Assembly: GCF_958295425.1 (NCBI RefSeq)
Contig: NC_081154.1
Coordinates: forward strand, 10,161,766 to 10,225,765
Reading direction: 5' to 3'
Source: Solea solea
Taxonomy: Eukaryota > Chordata > Actinopteri > Pleuronectiformes > Soleidae
Length of the DNA stretch: 64,000 bases
Numbering within the stretch: position 1 is the stretch's first letter; the number at the start of each line of letters is the position of its first letter. Positions 49,501 to 60,900 of the stretch are shown here, piece by piece. Both the position numbers and the translations under genes were made by a program. The notes below the pieces were generated by a model. That model did no database searches, had not been told where the DNA came from, and saw nothing but the letters and a program-made list of their open reading frames with translations.

Positions 49501-49709
49501 TGTAGCAGTAGTTTCGGGGAGAAAATTGCCCTTTTTTTCCCCCCTCCACTAAAGCAGCGGTGCACTGAATGCAGTGTATGTTTAAGAGAGATTGTTGAAT
49601 GTCGTCCACGTTGCAGCAGAAATATGATTTGAATCCCCCCCCGTCACTTTTCTTCACACTCACACTGAGGCCTCCTTTCATCCTCCCTCGACAGTGCAAT
49701 TAAGCACTC
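46546..49709. other. Intergenic region between sdk2 and cdc42ep4
   Basis: No gene is visible. It holds one MITE fragment (48.95 kb) and stretches of unique, repeat-free sequence with homeodomain-type TAAT/ATTA sites around 47.05-47.20 and 48.42-48.68 kb, which look like candidate conserved non-coding elements. Confidence 0.45.
48947..49150. mobile_element. MITE fragment (GGCCCTTTTCCACTA type)
   Basis: The text GGCCCTTTTCCACTATGGTC, then CAGCTCGACTCGACTTGCCA and GGTTTTCCACTACAAAAATA is the left part of a common teleost non-autonomous DNA element. I find no matching inverse right end downstream, so this copy is truncated or decayed. Confidence 0.6.
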
Positions 49710-51451
49710 AAAGATCTAACATTGAAAAATAATTTATTTTCAGAAATGTACTGTGATCATATATTCATTCAGATTCAGCATGATAAGCATTTGTTGCGTA
49801 CAATGAAATTACCCCACAGAGAGAAAAAAAAATAAATGAAGCAGATGACTTTTTTTTTCATCCCTTTTTTTCACTATGGAAACTAGGAACACACCAGTCT
49901 TCACTATAGCCTTATGAATGCACCTGGCAGGTGGTCGGACAGTGCCGACCCTGTGTGGCATTACTCCAGGCACGTTTACAGTTGCTGCAGGACAAAGTCT
50001 TTACAACCAGACACAGTGAATGATCTGTAAAGCTTACACTCAAGAAGTGTAATCACACATACATTAGTATTTGGGACAGCACAGTCACACCTGAATAGTA
50101 CACAGCAGTTGATTACACAAAAGGGAAAGAGGTGAGGCAATTTAATGACATCATCTCTTGGCGCAGGCTGAGCGCTGCCCCGTGATAGCGATCAGTGACA
50201 GACAAGTTATACGAGCAGGGAAAGAAAACAGAGATAAATCCACTTTGTTTCTCATCAGAATCACACTGTTCACTTCTGGGCTTGGGCGAGCTAAAGCGCC
50301 AACATGTACCAGTCCCAGACTGCTACAGCTCGGTTCCATTTGAAGTTCCTCAAAGCATTTTCAGTAGACGTGTGCATTATGAGACTGATGTGTGAGCCAG
50401 CAAAGCATGAAAGAAAGCATGGGTTTTGTATGCAAATTAATTCACAGCCCACATCTGTAAGGATTAAAAGATGGCTCCCACAGAGCGAGGCCAGCCATTT
50501 CGATGCCACAGTCAAGAGCACCATAAGCAGTTCAGTTTGTCAGTGGTGCCCGATATAAATAAGTATTTCTCTATCAAGGCATCTTTGATTCACTGTAATA
50601 CACTCACAAAAGAAGACTTAAAAGAGTAAACCACTTCAACAGATATACACTCATTTCATATGGACCCTTTGGGCACAGCAAGGTCACTTTTGACCAGCTG
50701 CGGGCAAACGTTGTCCAACTCAGTGTTTGTGTGCTAAAGGCCAGGGAGCTGTTTCCATGGAAACACGACAGAATCTCCATAGTGCGCATAAAACTCTTCC
50801 AGCCAACACAATAAAACTTGTTTGATTTTGGCATAAAATCCACATCCACGTCCGTCCTTTGTTTCTCCATTCTTTTCTTCTTCTTTTTTTACCACCAGGT
50901 CATCCAACACTCTCCTTTCCCTTCCACAACATGGCTCCATCATGTTAGTCTCAATGCAGAATCTGCATCGATATGATTTTGTCTCGTAGGTACATCTACT
51001 ATATATATATATATATATATTTATGTATATTCATGTGTGTTTTCAAAAAAAAAGCCTGTGACTTTGTACAGAATCAAAGAAATTACCATTTGAATGTATT
51101 CCAAGAAAAGTAAAAAAAAAAAAAAAAAGGAGGAACTAAATGTAAAAAAAAAGTCATGCGAATGGTTAAAAAAGTGAAAAGAGCGTATTTTCTCAACTGG
51201 TAAAAAGAATTTAGGTTCACACTGGCACACTCCAACTCATCAGACAAAAAGTGCTCCTAAAACTCAAAGTATCATAGTGTTGTTCCGCATTGTATCCAAG
51301 CTGAATAAGAAAATAACGTGGAAAAAAAATAAAAGTAATGGGGGGGAAAAAAGACATAAATGACTGGATTGCGTTGACTGCAAGTTATGCGAGTTGGGTA
51401 GATATTTCCAGAAATTTCAATGTCTTTTTCAGCTTTTTTCTTCTTTTTTTT
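49710..51451 (-). other. sdk2: sdk2 3' UTR (inferred)
   Basis: The sequence downstream of the sdk2 stop codon. On the minus strand the first AATAAA after the stop is at 49,738-49,733, giving a 3' UTR of about 1.7 kb. It contains a short TA microsatellite (51,000-51,020) and poly-A/T stretches. The end is inferred from the hexamer. Confidence 0.4.
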
Positions 51452-51934
51452 TTACACAAACGATGAGAAGCCAGCAATGGGGGCCCGTGATCCTGGAGCT
51501 AGACTGCTTGGTGGCCTGTAGAGGGTGCTGTGCTGACTTGGGGGGTTGGAGCTCTGCTGGGAGGGGGTGGGAGTCCGGCTACCTTTGGGCCTAAACAGGC
51601 TGCCTTGGCCCTGGGGCTGGACCTGGGGCTGGACCTGGGGTTGGACCTGGGGCTGGACCTGGGGCTGGACCTGGGGCTGTCCCTGGGCCTGCTGCGGTTG
51701 GGGACTAGGTGAACTGAGTTGTGGTGGAAGTGGAGGTAGAGGAGGCAGTGGCGGTGGGGCGCAGTGATCCGGGTCGCCTGACTCAGACTCTGTGTAGCTG
51801 TAGGCCTGTGCTCGGGATATGCCTTTCTGTTGACGGCGCCAGGAGTTGTAGTAGGTGGGGTCACTTATGTAGTGGTTGACAAAGGAGTGGGTCTTCTGTC
51901 GGTTGGGGTCCACCTCGTACTCGCTGTCACTGCC
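51452..51934 (-). CDS. sdk2: sdk2 last coding exon (cytoplasmic tail, PDZ motif)
   Basis: 160 codons and a TAA. The acceptor is CTCCTGTCTTTCACAG; the exon starts in phase 0 with [14 protein letters not shown]. It continues through [20 protein letters not shown] and [16 protein letters not shown], then a proline-rich insert ([10 protein letters not shown]) and five PQVQ units, then [32 protein letters not shown] and GFSSFV. In the vertebrate sidekicks I remember, a short Ser/Thr-rich linker stands where the proline/glutamine insert is. Confidence 0.95.
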   Translation of the reverse strand, partial: GSDSEYEVDPNRQKTHSFVNHYISDPTYYNSWRRQQKGISRAQAYSYTESESGDPDHCAPPPLPPLPPLPPQLSSPSPQPQQAQGQPQVQPQVQPQVQPQVQPQVQPQGQGSLFRPKGSRTPTPSQQSSNPPSQHSTLYRPPSSLAPGSRAPIAGFSSFV

Positions 51935-54900
51935 CTGTGAAAGACAGGAGAAGGAGAACTGAGTTAATGAGTTGGAGTTGGAAGCTCTTGAAGTGTTTCC
52001 ATGGAGAGCAGTTAGAGATGCTGGGGCTATAAATGTAAATGGACATGAAGTTATTGAATTATTGTGGGCATAGTCGTCAATTCACATCATCCCTGTCTAA
52101 ATAATACACACATGCGCGCACACACACATACACACACACACACACACACACATTTACAACACAGCACAAGTACACATGGACGTCAAAAATGGTCAAAAGC
52201 GTGAGTACGGCAGGATGACTTGTTACTGGAGCGTGCATTGAGAACGGACCATTGACACAAAATGGCAAAGACCAATTTATCTTCAGTATTTTACGCAGCC
52301 GGTCTCTGGACTGACTGCATCGGCATGGGGATATAAAATCCCAGTATCCTCCCCATATATTGTATAACACAGTGTACCACATTTAAACCTGATGAGAATC
52401 TGAGGAAGAAGGTTGAATAGGGACTAGCTAGAGGAACCAGTCATCTATCAGGCTACAAACATTCAAAGCAGGCAGCTACAGGAACCTCACCAAATGCAGT
52501 GGAAGTGTATGTAGGCCACCTGTCCCATATGAAAACACCAGCGCCTCCTATGGGTGAACAGAACAATGGGTTTTACAGTACATCGCCATAACAGAATGAT
52601 TAAAATGGCCCAGTCATGATGATGTTAAAAACCATAAATACGTACATGTATCGACCTTCAGAGGCCCCGTTTACACCTGGCATTAGGAATGCGTTTTCTG
52701 CGGTCGGATTGCAAATCGGATCTGCCAAACCACTTTCGGGAGTTGGTCAGAGACGCATTGAGACCAGATTGAACAGAAGTGTAAATGCGATGCGTCTCCG
52801 ATCCTCCCACAACAACTACGTGAGTGGAAGTACGTGGTGGCTCCGAGCACAGCTAACGTGGCGCAGCCTCCTCCGCTTTCGTCGGATTCTCGCTTGTCTG
52901 CTTTGAAAAGCAAAGAGGAGTCCATAGAATAACGCGGCTTCACGTGCGGCTAACGTTGTTGTTGTCGTTGTTGATTTGACGGCGCACACAAGGCGGGTAT
53001 GACTGTGTGATGTGGACACCAGAGACGCATGTTAGCAATATCCAATCACTAATCTGATCACAGAAAAACGCGTTCTAATGCCAGGTGTGAAGGGGGCCCC
53101 TTTGTGTCATCCCATGTGAATCGTGTGAAAGGCTAATCATAAAATGAAAACAAAAAACATACTGTAGATTGAGCATGGGGAACAGAATTGACTTTTAGGT
53201 GCTGAACTGAGAAGGAAGACAAATTATTTTACACGGAAGGTGATTTGAATTCCACTCAAGCCCATCTGTAAAGAAATAATTCATTCCTGTCAATGACCCT
53301 CCACCTTGCTGCAGGCTGGGTTAGTAACACCATTATATTCCTGTTCAGTAACATTCCATTTACCAGACAAAGAAAAGCTTTGGGTGTTTTTTATTCATGG
53401 GCCACTAAATGCAAAATAAGCAAGCGGCCAATTGGCCAGCACGCCTGTCATGAATCACCTGGATGCAAGAATGTAAACTTTGCCAAACCTGTCGCAAAAT
53501 AACGTGGCAGCTTAGACTATGAATAGGTATTAAGAAACAAGTTATGAGCCTACGTAAAAAGCTGTATGGATGACGCCAACAATCGTGACAGCTTCCAATC
53601 TTCATCGCTCTCCTCACTCATCATATTATCATGTTCCATCTTCCCACAAAGAAACATGGTTGCTGGCAGAAAGGCTACATGCCACAGCTCAGATCCTTTG
53701 CTGGATACTGCACAGCACATATGTGATGAATGTGGCAGGTAGTCTCACATTTCCCTCACGTCCCCCCCCCCATACTAAAACCCTATACAGAGACTTTTCA
53801 GGTTTATAGATGTCCAAACAGAAAATGCTTGGGTTGAATTGTAAGTTAAACAGTCCTGCTTTTTTTTTTTTTTTTTTTTTTATCCCATTTGATTCAAAAC
53901 ACAGGAAAGTGACCCTCCTATTTCCTGTGCACTTCAATGATTTCTCTCAACACTCCGAAAACAATTACAAACGTCAGATTTTCACTTTACATCGCCGTTC
54001 AACTGAATAAGGAGAGTCAGAGTTTGAGCAACATCAGTGACTGTGCGTGTTTGTGATATTGTTGGCCCTACTGTAAACACCAGGCCAACCAGTGTTGAGA
54101 AGCATTCCAAACATGCCGCTGCGTTAGGCAACACAACAACACCATAACAAAATCCATTCACAATGGACCGACGAAACACACCGAGCCACTTCGAGTGGCG
54201 TTACCTCACTCTAAAGGAATTAACACCGCATGTAGAAATCAGACACCGCTTTTGTGGAACATAGGAACGAGTGTGTGCAGAAAATTGCGTCCTACTCCGG
54301 CCTTTTTGCTGCCTGGCAAGTAGAGTGCGCAACAGATGTTCTTCAGTGTCTTCAAATGTCCTACACAAGCAAGTATACACCACTCCGATCTGCCCCAATG
54401 TTGCTCTCATTCCATCATCAGTCTTAATAGAAATAACTCAAGGATCCAACTGAGCAGCCTCCAGTGGGGATGCTTGAAAATTTAGCTCTCGGGAGGCCAT
54501 GGCAGGTGAAACGGCTCCTTACTTAAACTCATTACAAGCTAATTACTAGAGTTGCATTCTGTGACAGAAACAGGCTTTAAGCATGAAATGCAGCCTTGCA
54601 CTCGTGCCTCGAGGGAGCCTCCGTCTTATTTATGCAGGTTATGTGTAAGGCAGACGTTCACCAGGCTGCCAGTGTCAATTATTAAACATTTTTTCATCAT
54701 TATGATGTTAAATTAGGCAGAATAACAGATTAAGAAATATATGTAATTAGCTGGCGAAACCGCACAGTGGTTTATTTTATCATCAGTGTAATGGAGTTGC
54801 TGTGCGTTCTTGTTTACAGCTGCTAACACCGTGGGTTGAGGAGCAATGTGAGGGGGACAGAAGGAGAGAAGCGCGGCGGCGGAGGCGTATCAGATATGCG

Positions 54901-57900
54901 GCAAATTGACTGTTTGCTGGAGCTAAGTTGTTCATTACCAGAAAAGAGAGGCAGATGTTCAGACGATTTATCTTTAAGAACTTTGATCCTTGACCTCGGC
55001 ATATGTTGTCATCTTGGATCGTGTTTAAACCACTTTTGGTTTTATTTGTAATTATGACTCCTTTTTTAATTGAGCACATTGTAATTCAAAGATTATTAAA
55101 TTCTCTGTAAATAACCTTCCTAGGGTTTATATAATAACACAAGACCAAAACAACAAACTCTTTTCTTAGCAGGGCTCCCATCCCCCCTGCAAACGTTGAA
55201 GCATAACACAATACCAAAGAGTGGGTCAGTCCTTTGTCCCATAGTTATGGATTTTTCAAAGAGAAGGGGGGTGGGGGGGCTGGCTAACTCATGTCACTCT
55301 CATTGATGACGTGAACACGATAAGGGGTCCTGAGGGAGAAAGACAATAACAAAAAAGTCCGGAGACGTTCATATTATATGTTTGTTTTTAGGTATTTTGA
55401 GCGGGAGGACAAACAGGAATGGGAGGATATAAATTTGACTCCATCTAGGCCTCCTCCACCACTCCAGTGGTAGTATCTCATCTAAACAATTGCAATCCAA
55501 AGGGATTTTTGGTTGCCATTAGTGCTGTTAGATTCACTTTAAAACATTAAGTTGATTTATTTTGGGTCCAAATTTTATCTTATTCTGGATTATGACATCA
55601 TACCTCGGACTGTCAAAACAAAGTGGCGTTGTTAATGGAAACAATTCAAACAGTATTCTCAGCTTGGCTTCAGCTTCACTTATTGCATTAGTGCCACGTT
55701 TGACAATATGCAAGTGCGAATGTAGATATGTCAGCCAGGTGGTGAAATGTTGAAATGCTTAATTTCAAGGGGGTTGTTATCATTCTGAGAAAGGTCCTGT
55801 CTGTAGCAGTTCATTGTCTTTAATCTAAAAAATGGGATTAAGAATCACCTCTGCAGGTCGAACACATTTAGGTGAATGACAAAGGACACCACATAGACGG
55901 TGTGAACTGACACGTAAGACTGTACACGACTGACGATGCAAAGCTGAATTCCCGAGGAATTCAAGGAGATGACTGAGTGCACACACAGACAGGTACAGAC
56001 ATTGAACAGACACACACTTAATGCAGACAGTTTATGGACATTTCTCCCACAAATGCCATACTAAATAGTATGCGGACGACGAGTATTGCTACATTACCTG
56101 TGAGTCTGATATCTCGGAGGGTTTCTCAGTGAGGCTGCTGCTCTCTGCAGGGATCAGGTCGTTGTACTTTGTGCTGACATCTTCATCAGAATAGTGAAGA
56201 CTGCCTGGACTGGGCCTGGGGGGAGACCTGGGCCAAGCATAGAGGGACAATATCAGAATAATTCAGTTGCTTGTCCTTAACCATATAAATGTGTTCACCT
56301 CTGTTTGTTTATTACAACTAATTCAACTTATTATCTTCCTTTATTTCAGCCATCACTCTATTTGTAACTAATTGCAGATGCCTGGGACACAGCTGGGAAC
56401 AAAAAAAAGCCAGATGGGACGACATTTAGTGTGACATTGGTCGCTTTAAGTTGCTATTGATTTGACTGGGGCCTGTGTGGAGGTTGCACTTTCTCCCATT
56501 GTTTGCGTCCAGCTTCCTCCTGTCTGTGTACGTTGGTTCTATGATGAACTGGTGACACGTGTCCAAGAGGTGGACCTTAAATCTCACCCAGTGTCATCTG
56601 GACTGACTCCAGCCCCTGCTTTGACCCTTAAAGTATCAGCGATATAGATAATGGATGGCACATGCTGTTGCGTCTGCAGGACCGTGTAATTATCAGGGAA
56701 AACAAATGCAAACCATGTCTGTAAAGACTCTCAACTCGTCCAGGTCGTTATATTTTGGAGCTCTATATTTCTAGTGATCATCAAATAAAGTGCTTTAATA
56801 ATCTGGCTGAGCTGTTGCAGCCTGTGTCCCCGTGGCCCAGTGTTCCAGAACATTACATCCTCAGTCTGATTGACTGTGTGGAAGGTTGCATGTTATCTCA
56901 ATCACCATTTTTACCTTTACACCGTCCAATTCTTTGTGACCTATGTCATTTATCAACGAGATAAACTGCCATATTCAACTCTCAGACACTTTGCTGTATT
57001 CATATTGTGTGTTCCTGTACAATTCTATAAACACTGACTGAAACTATGGCCACAATTAGACGTACAGTACATTGCATGACTACATTTTCAAACTCATCAG
57101 GGCTTCTTAATATGCATTAACAAAGTGATTTTGAGTGCAAGTTTGCAATGACTAGGTGCTTCCCTTTCAAATACAGGCATGACTATCTTTGTGAGTGAGA
57201 GTGCAGCTAGATGAGAATCACAGGAAACTCATGAGACGGCTCACTGCCTACATTCAGTCTCTCCTGGAATGAATATTTCCCCTGATTCGCTCCTCATTGT
57301 GGTCTGTGGAATGTCAAACCACTGGGCCCTTGTGACTTAAATCATAAATTGAACTCTTGCGACACTCGAGGGGTCATTACACAAACGGCAGCCTCCGGCT
57401 TTTTTTCCCCCGGCAAATGTTATCAGAGCCTAACATGAGCGATGGCGTGGATTAAACTTTCAGCGGGCGCGCCCGCGACAATCAAATATGTAGTTCGGAT
57501 GTAAGTTTGCGGAGTGTAAGTGATGGGACCGAGCAAAGAGAGGAACACCGAAGGGAGTGTGCAGTGAGAGTGAGGTCGAGAAGAGGTGTTGAGTGAAACT
57601 GAAAGCTGAAAGAAAGGAAGGAATGAGGAAAAATGGGGGTAGGGGTAAGACGAATTACTGGGGAACAACAATTCCTAAAATGGTGCGCTCTTGTGAGAGG
57701 ATCTTTAAGTAAATATCGGGGGGGGGGTACTTCCCAGTGTCCCCGCTTCTGCTAAACAAACATGAATCTGTTTCTGCCGATTGGTGCTGGTTTGGCAGAG
57801 AGCAGTGGGACATGCCGACTCCTGTTGACTTCCCAGGCCACACTGTCAACCGCCAGTCGGTGCCAGGGGAGCCGCCACCGCTGCAGCGCACACAGTTGCT

Positions 57901-60900
57901 TTACACATGGAGACTGCATTTGCTTAAGTTATTTTCCAAATAAACATATTTTCAAAAACATTTCAAAAATGCTGCGGGTGAATTCAAGCTTCTTTCTTTC
58001 TCTTTTTCTTTTTTTTTCCCCCCACAAGGGTTTAGTATTTTGGTGCGGACAAAATGCCGCGGGGAAAATCACACAGCAAACTGGTATTTAATAACCCTGA
58101 TGAGTAATAACAAACTAGATTAGAGTTAATTCATTTAGCATGAGTGGAGGAGTGGGACGTGCAGAGCTGCTCATGTGCCACATGCACCAAAGTTTGTGCT
58201 GATTTGTGTAATATCTCACGTGTCCGTGTATAACGTTATCTGACTTTGCAGACACGTGGAGACTTCTGGTAAAATGGAGGACAATGATTGGAGATGCAGT
58301 TCTCACTGTGAATGCCTAATTAATTAATGTATAAACTCACTGGTAATTAACTTCCTCCGATATATTTTTTTTAATCCTTAAATACAATCTGTAAAAACAT
58401 CATAATTAAGTTAATCTAAGACAACAAATCATGTGTAAGTTTTTTTTTTTTTTAATTGTGATTGTCTATCAGTTCCTTAAGTAATTAATTATTCATTATA
58501 GCAAGATAAGGACAAGTCATTAACAGCATTAAAAGGCCATACTAGATGGCGCTTGCCTCCGTAATTTCACTCGGCAACTTGTTACATCTATAAATGTAAG
58601 GAACGTCTGTCAAGTCTGTTAATTGGCCTTGACAGCCTTGGCATGTGACTTACTAAGGGCAACAGTGTGTCATTGTTTGGTTAAGAAATGCAAGATGTCC
58701 ATCTGTTGCAGAAAAAAAAAAAAAAAAATCTCTTCTCTGTCTTTCCCTCCGAGCTTATTCCCAAGAAGCCGTATCCTTTTGCATCTTGAATTCATCAGCA
58801 GTTCCTTCCCCCGATGAAACAATCAAACAAAGAGAGCTGGAGTCGACCACGAGAAATTCTATTGTGTGTCTACGGGGAAGTTGTTATAAACTGCCTGTTT
58901 AAGGAAGCTCGGCCCACTTTGAGCCGTTCTTCTTGACCCTCAGACACTGTCGCTGTTGAGTGAGGCGTAAATTATTTATCAGCTCTCTCTTGCGTTGAGA
59001 AGGGTCCACTTAATCCACTCACTGCAACATTCAGTCAGCAGCATGTCGGGCTACGAAATGAGAACCACGGGGTGAAATCAAATCTGCCCCCAGTCTTTAC
59101 TCATTATCAGGCTCTTGCTACCGTTGCCTGTAGGGACTCATTAACATGTCTTAAGTGTTCAAGAGCTTTGTCACTCAGGAGTGTTTAAAACCGCGTTAAG
59201 CGACACTGAATTACTTCACCGAGACCTCCTTAAAACTGCAAACTAGTGTCTCCGACTGCTGGAAAAGAACGACACAAAGGCACAGAGAAATGACGCAGAT
59301 AATCCTCCCCTTCGTTATCGTACAGGCAGCTAAAACATTGACCTTCTGGAGGAACCTTGGCCCTCAAAAAACATTCACATTCCTGTGAGTGTGTGTGCAA
59401 TCAGAGTGCATTTTAACTTGAAGGTTACACGTAGTAAAATCTTAAGGAAGAGTCAAGCATTATGTTAAGCCTTCTAACACTTATAAAGTGGCATATTGAT
59501 AGTTTAAGTAGCGACCCCAATAAATTGTCACTTACCAAAAGTGAGCCGCAGTGATTCACTGCCATCGACCCTATCGGAGTTAAATGCTGAACAAACGATC
59601 GCCGCACGGAGAAAATCTCATTCCACAATCAACCATAAATGGCATTAGGCTGTCTGACAAAGCACAGAATTACAATGACTGCCGTGGAATTAAGAGTGTG
59701 TTTGATTTCTGATCTGGATATCAGGCGGGGGGGATTTCATCCTGTCATTGTTATTCGGAGATCAGAGATCGAGATGCGGCATTAATCTTTAATCGGGAGG
59801 CTCAGGTGTTAGGATTTGAGGTTCTTTGCCATGGGGCCGACTTGAAAGAGCTGCAATTCTGAGAGTACATCTGTACATTCTTTCACTCCCATCTCTCCCC
59901 CCCCCTCCCTTCAAGCTGGGGACATATTAGGAAGCTGCTTGGAAGCTCCTCAAAGCCCTGGGCCTGCTTTGATGTCCTCAAGGTCAGACACATGCACAAA
60001 CCCAAACAAATTGGTCGCATTCTTATACACGATCTTAGTTTCAGGACAAACGCACACAGAGAGGAGGAGTCAGTAGTGCACCTGTGGCTTCGCTACAGAA
60101 CGATATGATATCTGCTGACAAATAGCTGCAAACCTTTCAACTGTCCTGAACATGAGTGCAGCTGTCCCTAAATCCCCATCTTACCCAAACCCAGGTACTA
60201 GTCATGCAAAGTATACAGTCTGATCCAAAGATGTCGCTGTGACTCGGTCCCTGTGGTGTTTCTTAGCACAGGTGTTGGTTAACACAGCCACCGTCTCAGC
60301 ACGCATGTATGAGCTACAGAGGGATTCACTGAAATCCAAAAGCTAATTACAACAGAATTGTCAGTCTGTTCGTACAAAGTGTGAATTCAAGTCAGTGTTG
60401 TCAGGAGGAGGAGGGTGTGCTTTTTTCCATAAGGCTTAAGTATCACAAGGTAGAGTTTCCAACGGGGTAACACAATTGTGTTACCATATGGTCCTTTAAT
60501 TCAAATTCAAACACCATCTGCACTTAAAGCGTCAGCGTGCGGGCGACTGACCTGGTGTAGACTCCGTTCTTCCGGCAGAAAGAGTTTTTCACAGACAGCC
60601 GTCGGTTGTTGAGTTCCAGAGCGGGGAAGCGTCCCTCGTCCAGGCTGACCATGTCTCCGTGCGTCAGAGCGTTACAGTTGGAGTTGTTGCCTGGACAAAC
60701 ATACAAAGTCACTGTGTGACCACAGGCCAGACGGACAGAGAGGTTAGTGTGAGGGAGGACGAATGGATGGAACGTATAGTATAGAGGGGGGAAAAAATGT
60801 AAAATGATGAAAAAGCTGCAAATGATTGTGACTTAATGCAATAGTTCATTGTTTTGGGGAAATGTGCTGTGTCCCTGTGTATGTTAACTAGGAAATGGTA

